Assembly (NCBI RefSeq): GCF_001423585.1
Contig: NZ_LMOP01000013.1
Span: 128,921-192,920, forward strand
Direction of reading: 5' to 3'
DNA from: Xanthomonas sp. Leaf148
Lineage (GTDB): Bacteria; Pseudomonadota; Gammaproteobacteria; Xanthomonadales; Xanthomonadaceae
DNA: 64,000 nucleotides
Positions 10,366 to 19,209 of this stretch are shown piece after piece. The notes under the pieces were generated by a model. The model was not told where the DNA came from. It did no database searches and saw only the letters and a program-made list of their open reading frames with translations. Made by a program: the position numbers and the translations under genes. The first letter of the stretch is position 1; each line of letters starts with the position of its first letter.

Positions 10366-12150
10366 ATGACGCTTGCTTCGGCAGACAAAACACAGGAACG
10401 CCACTTCGATTGGTCCGGGGTGCCAATCGATCTCGGCGGGATGGAGCCGCTCGAACAGATCGCTCGCCTGCTATGCCATGCGCTGGTCGCCCCAGCGGCG
10501 GCGTTGACCATTACCGAAGCCGGCCGCATGCGGGTGCTGGCGGCGCGCGGGATCAGCACCACCCAGGTCGAACAAGCCATCGCGCTGTGTCAACGCGCAC
10601 CGGCCGCTGCCAATGGTGTGACGGAGTTGATCGAAGGCGACGCACTCGCGCCGATTCAATTGGGCGATGCGGCGTTTCCCGGGCTGCCGGCACGCTTTAT
10701 TGCCTGCGTGCCGGTCGGTGCGCCGCAGGCCGGCATCACCGGCACGTTATGCGTGATCGACACGCGCGAGCGCCGCCTCGCCAGCCAGGAACATCAGCAG
10801 CTACTGATGTTTGCCAATGTGACGGCAGCGCAGCTGGAGCTGCAATTCGGCGCGGGCCGGCGTGAGCCGCACAGCGGCCTGCTCAATACGCGTCAGCTGC
10901 AATCGGATCTGGATGCCCTCGCCTTCGGCAGCCACAGCGTGCCAACCATTGCAGCCTTTATCGAGGTCTACGACACGCAGGCGGCCAACGAGGCGCGCCA
11001 GGCTCTGGGCATGCAGCCGCTGGAAGAGCTGATCCGTCACGCCAGCTATGTGCTGACCCGCGCCCTGCGCGGCAAGGCCACTGTCTATCACGTTGCGTCG
11101 ATGCGTTTTGCGTTTTTTCTGCTCAACTCGGCGCCCGACGAGATGGAAGACCTGCTGCTGGATTTGCGCGACATGCTGCAAAAGCCGTTCGATGCCGCCG
11201 GGGTGCCGATGTCGCTGACCTTCCATGCCGGCGTGGTGCGCTTTGCACCGCAACAACCAGATACCAACGATGTGATGCGCAAGGGGCTGGTGTCGCTGGG
11301 CGATGCCATCGGCAACAATGCCGTGGTGTGCTGGTATAGCGCTTCGCAGGACGATGCCATCCAGCGCTCGTATCGGTTGGCGCTGGATGCGGAAAAGGCG
11401 CTGCAAGCCGGCGATTTCCGGTTGGTGTTCCAGCCGCGTATCGATCTGGAAGATCTGTCGGTCGTCGGGTTCGAGGCACTGCTGCGCTGGCAGCATGCCA
11501 GCCTGGGGCCGATCGGTCCGGACGAGTTCATTCCGTTGTTCGAAAAGACCGCACTGATGTGCACGGTCACCAACTGGGTAATCGAAAGCGCATTGCTGCA
11601 GTTGGCGCAATGGCGAGCGCAAGGCCTGGATTTTTCCATCTCGATCAATCTGTCGTCGCGCGATTTCGGAAACATCAATCTGGCCGCCGACGTGATCAAT
11701 CGCTGCAAGGACCTGGCCATTCCGACCACGCGGATCGAGCTGGAAATCACCGAAGGCCGCTGGTTGCGCAGCAACGTGGAAGCCGTCCCGCGCCTGCGCG
11801 CCCTGCGCGATGCCGGCGTCAGCGTGGCCATCGATGACTTCGGCACCGGCTACAGCAATTTCGGGTATCTCACCGAGTTGCCGGTCAACGTGCTCAAGCT
11901 GGACCGCTCGCTGGTCACCGGCATTGCCAACAAGGCTGGCATGCAGATGCGCGCAGAAGCAGTGGTGCGACTGGCCAGCGCGCTGGGCTATCGCACCGTT
12001 GCCGAAGGCATCGAACACGCCGACGAGATTGCGTTGCTGCGCAGCTGGGGCTGCGATGAGGCGCAGGGATATCTACTGTCCAGGCCGATGGAGGCGCAAC
12101 TGGTGGCGGCCTATGTGCAGGACGCCAGGGTGCAGCGACGCCTGCCTTGA
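10366..12150 (+). CDS. GAF - degenerate GGDEF - EAL domain protein
   Basis: Predicted cyclic-di-GMP phosphodiesterase or sensor, 594 residues from ATG 10366; an in-frame TTG at 10315 would add 17 residues. The N-terminal ~150 residues look GAF-like. The middle ~150 residues occupy the place of a GGDEF domain but lack the GG(D/E)EF signature, so cyclase activity is unlikely. The C-terminal ~245 residues are an EAL domain with FEALLRW, INLSS, ELEITEG, DDFGTGYSN, KLDRS and AEGIEH, so the metal- and substrate-binding residues appear retained. There are no membrane segments, so it should be cytosolic. It stands alone, converging with the M14 gene. The family regulates motility, adhesion and virulence in Xanthomonas; its specific role here is unknown. 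Confidence 0.88.
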   Translation: MTLASADKTQERHFDWSGVPIDLGGMEPLEQIARLLCHALVAPAAALTITEAGRMRVLAARGISTTQVEQAIALCQRAPAAANGVTELIEGDALAPIQLGDAAFPGLPARFIACVPVGAPQAGITGTLCVIDTRERRLASQEHQQLLMFANVTAAQLELQFGAGRREPHSGLLNTRQLQSDLDALAFGSHSVPTIAAFIEVYDTQAANEARQALGMQPLEELIRHASYVLTRALRGKATVYHVASMRFAFFLLNSAPDEMEDLLLDLRDMLQKPFDAAGVPMSLTFHAGVVRFAPQQPDTNDVMRKGLVSLGDAIGNNAVVCWYSASQDDAIQRSYRLALDAEKALQAGDFRLVFQPRIDLEDLSVVGFEALLRWQHASLGPIGPDEFIPLFEKTALMCTVTNWVIESALLQLAQWRAQGLDFSISINLSSRDFGNINLAADVINRCKDLAIPTTRIELEITEGRWLRSNVEAVPRLRALRDAGVSVAIDDFGTGYSNFGYLTELPVNVLKLDRSLVTGIANKAGMQMRAEAVVRLASALGYRTVAEGIEHADEIALLRSWGCDEAQGYLLSRPMEAQLVAAYVQDARVQRRLP

Positions 12151-12273
12151 GCAAAAGCCGCATGGTTGCGCTGGATCACATGCCGGTCGACACCGCCTGC
12201 TCGCCTGCAGCACGCAGGCAGCTAAAGCGCGTCGCAAGCCCGCACTCACGCTGCTGCCTAGGTGTTTTCACCC

Positions 12274-13188
12274 TTACGAGAGTGCGTAATCCAGTGCCGC
12301 ACAAATCGCCGCGACCTGTGCAGCATTGCACTGCTGCGGCGTGGCGCGCGGGCTGTCCGGGTACACCTCGGTGGTGGTGCGATAGCGCGCAGCGGTGACG
12401 CCAGCACATAGGCCCAGGCGTCGCACCGGGTAGTTGATCACCCCATGACCCGTAACCGGCGCACCGATGATCTGACCCTGCGCATCGGCTGGCGCGATAT
12501 GCGTGACCTGTTCCACTGCCGCGATCACCGCCTGCTGAAATGCGGGCTGCGGGTCTTCGCTATCGCCCACCAGGTAGAACCCGTCCGGAATGCTGCCAGG
12601 CACGAACGGTACGCCATCGCGTGCCGCCAGCGCAGGACGGAACTCGCTCTCATCGCTGTCGGTGGTTTCGTGCAGGTCGATATGCACCAGCATCGTGCCA
12701 GCGGTTGCGGCGACTAGTTGCATCAAGGCCGCCGACTCTGCAGCCTGGCTGTTGTCGCGGAATGAGCGATTCGGGTCGACCGCGTCGGCGTTCCAGCGCT
12801 GGATGCGCTCATAGCCCCAGGGATTGACGCATGGTGCCACCAGCAGATTGATCCTGCCCACATACTCTGCAGCGCGTTGCTGCAAAAATAGCAGCGCGCC
12901 TTGCACGCCACTGATCTCGTAGCCGTGCACGCCACCGGTGACAAGTGCGCACGGCAGCGTGTTGTCCCACGCGGCACTGCGCAATGCCAGCAGCGGGTAC
13001 TGCATGGAATCCGCCACGATGCTGCCGTAGTGCACGCGTTGGTAGCGCTCATCCAGTGCATCGATGACCTGCACAACCTCAGCGGCGTAACTGCGTTGCA
13101 CCACTTGTTGCGCGCGCCATGCGCTGCGTTCGCCATCGCCCCACGCCTGGCCAGGAGTACCGATCGGATAATCGAGATGCGTTGTCAT
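12274..13188 (-). CDS. M14-family zinc carboxypeptidase-like protein
   Basis: Predicted metallopeptidase or deacylase of the M14 / succinylglutamate desuccinylase fold, 304 residues from ATG 13188 (an in-frame TTG at 13218 would add 10). The zinc-binding HxxE is in GGVHGYEISG, the third ligand His is in HIDLHETTD, NPWGYE and DPNRSF match substrate-pocket motifs, and a possible catalytic Glu is in RTTTEVYPD near the C terminus. No signal peptide is seen, so it is probably cytosolic. No strong ribosome binding site decides between the two starts. It converges with the EAL gene and is not in an obvious operon. Substrate cannot be inferred. Confidence 0.82.
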   Translation of the reverse strand: MTTHLDYPIGTPGQAWGDGERSAWRAQQVVQRSYAAEVVQVIDALDERYQRVHYGSIVADSMQYPLLALRSAAWDNTLPCALVTGGVHGYEISGVQGALLFLQQRAAEYVGRINLLVAPCVNPWGYERIQRWNADAVDPNRSFRDNSQAAESAALMQLVAATAGTMLVHIDLHETTDSDESEFRPALAARDGVPFVPGSIPDGFYLVGDSEDPQPAFQQAVIAAVEQVTHIAPADAQGQIIGAPVTGHGVINYPVRRLGLCAGVTAARYRTTTEVYPDSPRATPQQCNAAQVAAICAALDYALS

Positions 13189-13267
13189 GATCGAGCCGGG
13201 TTGCCAAAGAGCGTCCAAGGGTAAGCGCTCGCCGCACAGAAAGAAAAAGCCCGCATTCTTAAGATGT

Positions 13268-13585
13268 CTAGAGCATCAGCGCTGGCGGCCACGGCGTGGC
13301 AGTCACGTGTGAGATGGCATCGCGAACCGAGAACTCTTCGATCAGCGCGGGCAGAAGTGCAAGCAGCCAGTCGGCAATAGCCCGCTCCTGGTCCTGGTCC
13401 TGCGGCAGAGTCTGCCAGCAGACACTTGGTGCCTGGACATCGCGCATGGTCTTGGCTGCACTGGGTAACGCGGTGGACGCGGCGATCTCCAGGTTCTTGA
13501 GCAGCTAGCTGGCCAGTGCGTCCTCGACGACCTCATCGAAGGTCGTCACACCCCATGGCCGGTCTAACGCAGCCCTGTTGCCCAT
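13268..13585 (-). pseudogene. small gene broken by an in-frame TAG (function unknown)
   Basis: Reading from ATG 13585 gives MGNRAALDRPWGVTTFDEVV, then EDALAS, an amber codon at 13505-13507, and then a continuing amphipathic, helix-rich sequence (LLKNLEIAAS, RAIADWLLALLPALIEEF) to a TAG at 13268-13270, about 105 codons in all. The even composition on both sides of the stop suggests one former gene. I do not recognise the family. A second open frame directly upstream (13564-13965, rich in Q, R and A) is in another frame and could be an earlier part of the same decayed gene or chance. Sequencing error at the TAG cannot be excluded. Confidence 0.4.
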
Positions 13586-14136
13586 GGAGTTCTTGACCGC
13601 CGATGGCGATCCGTCAAGCGTTCGATGCACGATCCCACTAGGTATTGCTGGCCGCGAGGTTGCTCAAGATGCTGCTCGACGCGCGCCTTGAGCTGCCGCT
13701 CTTGCTCGCTGCGCCTGGCCTGGGCCTTGCGCAGCGGTCCGGCCTGCCGCTCCATTGCTCGCGCGTTGCGCAACCCGTGCATAGCGCTATCGCATCTGCG
13801 CTCTGGAGCAGGCATCACACGCATGCGGGCGCGTTGTCGGTCTTGTGATTCGCTGCCAAGACCGTTCTGCACACCCGCCTCATCACGTTGCAGATTCTGC
13901 AAGGTCTGCAAATTCTGCCGACGCGAAACTGTTTGAGCACCAGAGGCGGAAAATTTGCACTGCAATCGATGGTGGGCACATGCAGGTCTGCAAAAATTTC
14001 CTGGGCGCTTGTAATGCGTTTTGCATCAACCAGTTATGGACTTGGCAGCGTGAACAGTGCAGCGATCGCGTGTACCGATGTCATTTGCGTGCAATCGATT
14101 GCTTGTCGGCGCGTGCGCTTCGTGGGCTTGCGCCTT
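13586..14136. other. gene-poor stretch, possibly decayed coding sequence
   Basis: No frame here has a convincing start, ribosome binding site or recognisable domain. The minus frame ending at 13564 is open for 133 codons with a Q/R/A-rich, coiled-coil-like composition (QNLQTLQNLQ), which may be the remnant of a gene upstream of the broken one at 13268-13585. Confidence 0.4.
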
Positions 14137-14175
14137 AAAAAAGCAGGCCCTGCGCCGTGACGGCGCAGGGCCTGC
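14137..14175 (-). terminator. intrinsic terminator of the KGG-protein gene
   Basis: A 14-bp perfect stem (GCAGGCCCTGCGCC) with a five-base loop is followed on the minus strand by six T residues, 47 bases after the stop codon of the KGG gene. Confidence 0.9.
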
Positions 14176-14221
14176 ATCCCCTGAATCAATGACGGCATGC
14201 TATTGCATGCCCAACCGTTGA

Positions 14222-14479
14222 CTACGCGGATTCTTCCTGCGGCTTGGCCTGCTTGGATCGCCCGCCCTTGCTGCCGATACGCGACATATGATCGCGATCG
14301 CGGCTCACGGCCTGGCCACCCTTACGACCGGCTTCGCGTGCCTCGTCGCTGGTGAATTCGTGCGCATTACCGCTGGCGTGTGCAGCCTTGCCACCGCTGC
14401 TGGCCAGCACGCGACGCTTCTCCGGGTCCAATGCGGCAAAGCCACGCCGGCTACGAGTACTGTTCTGTCCGTCTTCCAC
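14222..14479 (-). CDS. KGG-repeat stress-induced protein
   Basis: Small hydrophilic protein of 85 residues with the glycine-rich motifs of the KGG / GsiB / con-10 family: SSGGKAAH, EAGRKGGQAVS and IGSKGGRS, preceded by RGFAALDPEKRR. Family members are induced by general stress or stationary phase and are probably disordered, desiccation-type protectants; no enzymatic role is known. The start is GTG 14479, chosen because GAGAGGAGG lies four bases upstream. Longer upstream readings of the same frame add cysteine-rich sequence without support. It ends in a strong terminator and is a single-gene unit. Confidence 0.85.
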   Translation of the reverse strand: MEDGQNSTRSRRGFAALDPEKRRVLASSGGKAAHASGNAHEFTSDEAREAGRKGGQAVSRDRDHMSRIGSKGGRSKQAKPQEESA

Positions 14480-15240
14480 TGTGCCTCCTCTCGATGCATC
14501 GGGTACGTCATTCGGTGAGGGGCTTGACGCAACATTCGTGCCAACCCGAAACACAGGCCAAATGGGGGCAGACGAGCACATGCAGGAAAAAACGGCTGCG
14601 CTCGCTGCGCAAATCTTGCACACCTCACGCGCCTGGAGCCGCCGCATCACGCTGCAGGATGGGTAGCGCTACCAAAAATGACGAAACAGATGTCGCCAAC
14701 GACAGGTCATGGCGACAGCGCGCACCCGCGTACCGACGGACGAGCGTCCGCGACGGGAGCCACGACTCGGATCAGCGTGGTCTGCGCTGCATCCTGGAGT
14801 GTCGGATGGTCGGTTCACATCGCACTGCGGGGGCTGACAGAACGAGCCATCGTCAGTTGCGCGCAGCCGGCACGCAGGATCGGCTTGAGTGCGTAGTGCC
14901 GGCTCTAAACGCCACTGACAAAACGATTGTGCAGCCGCCAGGCGGGCGCGGTGCGAGGAATCGGCATGTACCACGCGCAGCTTCGGTTTTGAGCGCGCCG
15001 TCCACACCTACCTGACGATTGCTCGCTGAGGTTTTCAGCCGCTCCAAACCGCCTCAGCGCGTCCGGTGGCCGCTGATCGTTGTGTCTTCAAGCTGGCTGA
15101 CCGATCAGCGATGAGCGCTCAAAACCACACACACCCAGCATCGGCGGATCAGGCTGCTCCAGCAAAATCGCTCGCATGGTCCTGCGATTCGAACGCGCGC
15201 ATGCTAACCAGGCAGTGCGCAACGATGCGCCGCGTAGCGC
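14480..15240. other. intergenic region with a dispersed repeat, no supported gene
   Basis: About 760 bases. The part from about 14925 to 15048 is one of three related intergenic copies in this window (see repeat entries). Positions 15185-15193 contain GATTCGAAC, reminiscent of a tRNA T-loop on the minus strand, but no tRNA stems can be formed around it. Nothing else was recognised. Confidence 0.55.
14925..15048. repeat. dispersed intergenic repeat, copy A
   Basis: Shares GCAGCCGCCAGG, GAGCGCGCCGTCCA, the block around CTGACGA.TGCTC and AGCCGCTC in the same order with positions 33518-33641, and more weakly with 26835-26968. It lies between genes in all three cases and has no convincing open frame. 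Confidence 0.65.
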
Positions 15241-16017
15241 TTACCCCACTGCCTGTTGCAGTACCGCACCGAAGCGATCGTCGCAGGCCACCGACGCTTC
15301 GGACAACGCATCGCCCACCAGCAGCAGGGTCGGCAGACCGGGCAACAGCGCTGCCGCGGCATTGCCCAGGTCGCCCAGTGTGGTCAGCCTGCGCTGTTGC
15401 TCCGGCCGCGTGGCCGCCTGCACGATGGCGGCCGGCGTGCTGGCCGGCAGATGCGCCAGCAACGCCGTCGCCAGCGCGTCTGCACGGCGCAACCCCATGT
15501 AGATGCCGAGCGTTGTGCCGCTGGCCGCCAGCGCGCCCCAGTTCGGCTCACCATGGTCGTGCGTGTGCGCGGTGACAAACGTGATGCCATGGCAATGGCT
15601 GCGATGTGTCAATGACACTTCCAGCGACGCTGCGGCGGCAAACGCGGCGCTGACGCCATTGATCACCTGCACGCCCACGCCGGCGCGTCGCAGAAAACCG
15701 ATTTCTTCGCCCGCACGGCCGAACAACAACGCATCGCCGCCTTTGACGCGCACGACGCGCAAGCCCTGCAACGCATAACGCCGCATCAGCCGGCAGATGA
15801 ACTCCTGCGGCGTGGAGCGACAACCGCCGCGTTTGCCAACGCGGATCACGCGCGCCTGCGGTGCCAGCGTGACGATGTCGGGGTTGGCCAGGTCGTCGAG
15901 CAGCAGCACCTGGGCCACTGCCAGCGCCTTGACCGCCTTGATGGTGAGCAGCTCCAGATCGCCGGGACCGGCCGACAACAACACCACATCACGCGCGCAG
16001 GAAGGTGTGACTGACAT
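15241..16017 (-). CDS. cobA: uroporphyrinogen-III C-methyltransferase (SUMT)
   Basis: Converts uroporphyrinogen III to precorrin-2 with two SAM molecules, the first step of siroheme synthesis; siroheme is the cofactor of NirB. The 258-residue frame from ATG 16017 carries the SAM-binding SAGPGDLELLT, the RVVRVKGGDALLFGRAGEE loop (family consensus KGGDPF.FGRG.EE), VINGVSAAFAA and TFVTAHTHDHGEP. Its length is usual for a stand-alone SUMT. It is the last gene of the nitrate operon, 35 bases after nasA. It matters because the methyltransferase domain of CysG at 25813 is incomplete. Confidence 0.92.
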   Translation of the reverse strand: MSVTPSCARDVVLLSAGPGDLELLTIKAVKALAVAQVLLLDDLANPDIVTLAPQARVIRVGKRGGCRSTPQEFICRLMRRYALQGLRVVRVKGGDALLFGRAGEEIGFLRRAGVGVQVINGVSAAFAAAASLEVSLTHRSHCHGITFVTAHTHDHGEPNWGALAASGTTLGIYMGLRRADALATALLAHLPASTPAAIVQAATRPEQQRRLTTLGDLGNAAAALLPGLPTLLLVGDALSEASVACDDRFGAVLQQAVG

Positions 16018-16052
16018 GAGAGATCTCGCAGTGTGTGGAGGGATGAGGTGCA

Positions 16053-18851
16053 TCAGGCCAGCCGCGGTTGGCGGCACAGCCGGGTCAGTTGCGGAACGCA
16101 GGAACCGCAGACGGTGCCGCAGCCGAGGCGTTGCTTGAGCTGCGCCACGTCGGCGCCATCGTCGATGGCCGCTTGAATCGCGGCGGCCGACACCTGCATG
16201 CAGGTGCACACGATCGGGTCACTGGGCGCGGAAGGCGTCGGTGCGAACACGGCCAGCCGTGCACCCCGCCAGGGCTTGCCGGCCAAGGCGACCGTCAGCA
16301 GCGACTGATTGGCATCGCTGGGGTATGCGGCAGTCAGCAGCAGGCCATCGATATGGCTCTGCCCGTCCTGTGTGCGCCAGCCAACGCGGCGCATCAATCC
16401 GCGGCGCAGATCGCGGTATTCCAGAACGTCGGCGCCGGCCGGCAACTGCAGCGCAGCCACCAGACGATCGATCCAGGCAGGATCGGGCGCGCGCTCGCAA
16501 GCCGCATGCAGCACCGCCCACTGCCCACCGGCATCCGCCAATGGCTCGGCATGCAGACGCAAGCTCGCGTAGCCGCACTCGCGTAGCAGCGGTTGCAGTG
16601 CCTGCTGCAATGCCAACGCATCACCGCGGCGTGCCGCCAGCAGATGCCAGCCGAACACCGCCTTCTCCACGCGGACTGCCGCGTGTTTGAGCTCCGGCTG
16701 GTGCGAGCGCGCATCCACCGCCGCCGTGCTGACCTCGTTGATGCCGCCGCTGGACAGCGTCTGCCCGCTCCAGTGCATTGCGGCGAAAACCGTGCCGGAG
16801 CGCAGTTCGTCCGACAACTCCAGCGGCAGCACCAGCGCACCGCGCTTGCTGGCCACCTGTACCAATTCGCCAGCCACCAGCCCGCGGCGTACGGCATCGT
16901 CCGGGTGCATGCGCAAGGACGGTTCCGGGCTGTGCGCATAGGCCGCGGCTACGCGCCCGGTGCGCGACATGCCGTGCCATTGGTCGCGCAGGCGACCGGT
17001 GAGCAGGCGCATCGGAAAGCGTGCCGAGGTGGCTTCTGCCACCTTGCGATACGGCGTTGCATGAAACCGCGCACGGCCATCGGCAGTAGCGAACACTCCA
17101 TCGGTGTAACGCCGTGCCTGCCCTTGCGTCGCCCCTGCAGGAAACGGCCATTGATGCGGGCCATTGTCCAGCACTGCGTAGTCCAGGCCTCCGATATCCA
17201 GGTCGCGCCCTACCGTCAGCGCACGATGCTCGTCGAAGACCTCTGCGGTGCTGTCGAATGCAAACAGGCCAGCGCCTGTGGCGGGCGCCAGCAGTGCCTC
17301 CAGTCGACGCGCAACTTCGTTGACAATCCACCAATCGGCACGCGCCTGCCCCGGCGCTTCCACTGCCTTGCGCACGCGGGTGATGCGGCGTTCGGAGTTG
17401 GTCACCGTGCCGTCCTTCTCGCCCCAGCTGGCCGCCGGCAGCAAGACGTCGGCATAAGGCACGGTGTCGGTGCCGGAGAAGGCATCCTGCACGATCACCA
17501 GTTCGGCCTGTTCCAGCGCGGCGCGAATGCCGGCCACTTCCGGCATCGAATGCACGGGGTTGGTACAGACGATCCACACTGCCTTCAAGGTGCCGGCGCG
17601 CAGCCGCTCGAACAACTCCACCGCCGGCGTGCCGGGGTTCGGCGAGATGCGCCCCGCCGGCACGCCCCAGAGCTGCTCCACTTCGGCACGATGCTCCGCG
17701 TTGCCGATCTCGCGGTGCGCCGCCAGCATCGTCGCCATGCCGCCTACTTCGCGCCCGCCCATCGCATTGGGCTGGCCGGTCAGCGAAAACGGCCCCGCGC
17801 CCGGCTTGCCGATCTGACCGGTGGCCAGATGCAGATTGATCAATGCAAGATTTTTGTCGGTGCCGTGCGCCGACTGATTCAGGCCCATGCAATACAGCGA
17901 CAGCGCCGCCGGGCTGCGCCCGAACCACTCGGCCGCCTGCACCAGGTCCTCGTGCGAGATTCCGCAGATCTCGGCGCTCATGCGCGGGGTGTACTCGCGC
18001 AACATCCGCTTGAGGGCATCAAACTCCTGCGTGCTCGCCGCAACGAAACGCGCATCCACCAGACCCTCCCAGATCAGGTGATGCAGCATGCCGTTGAACA
18101 AGGCGACGTCGGTACCGGGTTCGATTGCAAGGTGCAGGTCGGCCATGGCCGCGGTATCGGTGCGCCGCGGATCGATCACGATCCAGCGAATGTCCGGGTT
18201 GCGTGCGCGCGCGTCTTCGAGCCGGCGAAACAGCACCGGATGCGCGTACGCCATGTTGCTGCCGGCAAACAGCACCGTGTGCGCCAGCTCCAGATCTTCA
18301 TAGCAGGTCGGCGGGCCATCGGCACCGAGCGCAAGCTTGTACCCGGTGACCGCGCTGGACATGCACAGGCGCGAATTGGTATCGATGTTGTTGGTGCCGA
18401 GCAGGCCCTTGGCCAGCTTGTTGAAGACGTAGTAGTCCTCGGTAAGCAGCTGCCCGGACAGATAGAACGCCACCGAATCCGGGCCATGTTCCTTGACGAT
18501 GGCGGCCAGCTTGCTGCTGACATGCTGCAGGGCCTGATCCCAGCTCACCGGCGCACGCGGCGCCTGCCGATGCCGGCGCAACTCCGGCGCAAGCACACGC
18601 CCCAGCGTGCTTGCAACGGTCTGCGGCAACGCCAGACCCTTGCTGCACAGACGGCCGTGATTGGCCGGATGCAGCGGGTCGCCTTCGATGCCCACGATGC
18701 GCTCGCCATCGGCGTCGTGCTCGCTGTGGATCAGTACGCCGCAACCCACACCGCAGTAGCAACAGGTCGAACGCGTGATGCGATGCATCGGCGCTGCCAT
18801 GTGCGACTGCGCTGCCGTGGCAGGCGACGCGGCCTGCAGGCCTTCGCTCAT
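16053..18851 (-). CDS. nasA: assimilatory nitrate reductase, catalytic subunit
   Basis: Molybdopterin-guanine-dinucleotide enzyme reducing nitrate to nitrite in the cytoplasm, 932 residues. The N-terminal [4Fe-4S] site is C30, C33, C37 (CCYCGVGC) and C69 (GRLCSKG). The molybdopterin oxidoreductase core follows, with NTNSRLCMSSAV, where Cys is in the molybdenum-ligand region, and TGQPNAMGGREVGG. The dinucleotide-binding domain (from about residue 630) is followed by a C-terminal BFD-like [2Fe-2S] segment from about residue 880, with CTC and CGTVCGSC, as in Klebsiella-type NasA. ATG 18851 overlaps the nirD stop in an ATGA, indicating translational coupling. No signal peptide, consistent with an assimilatory enzyme. 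It requires MobA/MoeA products, encoded at 27-35 kb. Confidence 0.95.
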   Translation of the reverse strand: MSEGLQAASPATAAQSHMAAPMHRITRSTCCYCGVGCGVLIHSEHDADGERIVGIEGDPLHPANHGRLCSKGLALPQTVASTLGRVLAPELRRHRQAPRAPVSWDQALQHVSSKLAAIVKEHGPDSVAFYLSGQLLTEDYYVFNKLAKGLLGTNNIDTNSRLCMSSAVTGYKLALGADGPPTCYEDLELAHTVLFAGSNMAYAHPVLFRRLEDARARNPDIRWIVIDPRRTDTAAMADLHLAIEPGTDVALFNGMLHHLIWEGLVDARFVAASTQEFDALKRMLREYTPRMSAEICGISHEDLVQAAEWFGRSPAALSLYCMGLNQSAHGTDKNLALINLHLATGQIGKPGAGPFSLTGQPNAMGGREVGGMATMLAAHREIGNAEHRAEVEQLWGVPAGRISPNPGTPAVELFERLRAGTLKAVWIVCTNPVHSMPEVAGIRAALEQAELVIVQDAFSGTDTVPYADVLLPAASWGEKDGTVTNSERRITRVRKAVEAPGQARADWWIVNEVARRLEALLAPATGAGLFAFDSTAEVFDEHRALTVGRDLDIGGLDYAVLDNGPHQWPFPAGATQGQARRYTDGVFATADGRARFHATPYRKVAEATSARFPMRLLTGRLRDQWHGMSRTGRVAAAYAHSPEPSLRMHPDDAVRRGLVAGELVQVASKRGALVLPLELSDELRSGTVFAAMHWSGQTLSSGGINEVSTAAVDARSHQPELKHAAVRVEKAVFGWHLLAARRGDALALQQALQPLLRECGYASLRLHAEPLADAGGQWAVLHAACERAPDPAWIDRLVAALQLPAGADVLEYRDLRRGLMRRVGWRTQDGQSHIDGLLLTAAYPSDANQSLLTVALAGKPWRGARLAVFAPTPSAPSDPIVCTCMQVSAAAIQAAIDDGADVAQLKQRLGCGTVCGSCVPQLTRLCRQPRLA

Positions 18852-19207
18852 GTCGCCGGCTCGGTCACGGCATCCGGCTGCGACACCGGCTGCAACACGA
18901 TCCACACGGCATCGGCTTCCACCTTGATCGGGTAGCGCGGCGCGCAGCCCACGTCCGGTGCGTGGGCCTGCCCGCTCTGCAAGCCGATCGCCCAGCCATG
19001 CAATGGGCAGGTCACGGTGTCGCCGGCCACGATTCCTTGCGACAACGGCCCGCCCTTGTGCGGGCAACGGTCGCGCAGCGCAAACACCTGGTCGTCGGCA
19101 GTGCGGAAGATGGCGATCGGCGGCAGCCCATCGACTTCCAGCACGCGCGCGCCCAGCGCCGGCAGGTCCTGCAATGCGCACACGCGCACCCATGCGGCGT
19201 TGTGCAT
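18848..19207 (-). CDS. nirD: nitrite reductase (NADH) small subunit
   Basis: Rieske-like small subunit of assimilatory NADH-nitrite reductase, 119 residues. CPHKGGPL and CPLHGWAI are the two halves of a Rieske ligand pattern (CxH...CxxH) with His displaced. NirD proteins often lack the full set, but here both Cys-X-His-like and C-x-x-H remain, so an iron-sulphur centre is possible. GGAGG is seven bases before ATG 19207; an alternative ATG at 19213 forms an ATGA overlap with the nirB stop but has the ribosome binding site too close. Its 3' end overlaps the nasA start. Confidence 0.92.
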   Translation of the reverse strand: MHNAAWVRVCALQDLPALGARVLEVDGLPPIAIFRTADDQVFALRDRCPHKGGPLSQGIVAGDTVTCPLHGWAIGLQSGQAHAPDVGCAPRYPIKVEADAVWIVLQPVSQPDAVTEPAT

Positions 19208-19209
19208 GC

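Noticed and set aside
12203..12219. GCCTGC-AGCAC-GCAGGC hairpin as a terminator of the EAL gene
   Set aside because: Six-pair stem with no T-run on either strand.
15178..15200. GTTCGAATC on the minus strand as part of a tRNA
   Set aside because: Flanking bases do not form a five-pair T stem and no acceptor, D or anticodon arms can be found nearby.
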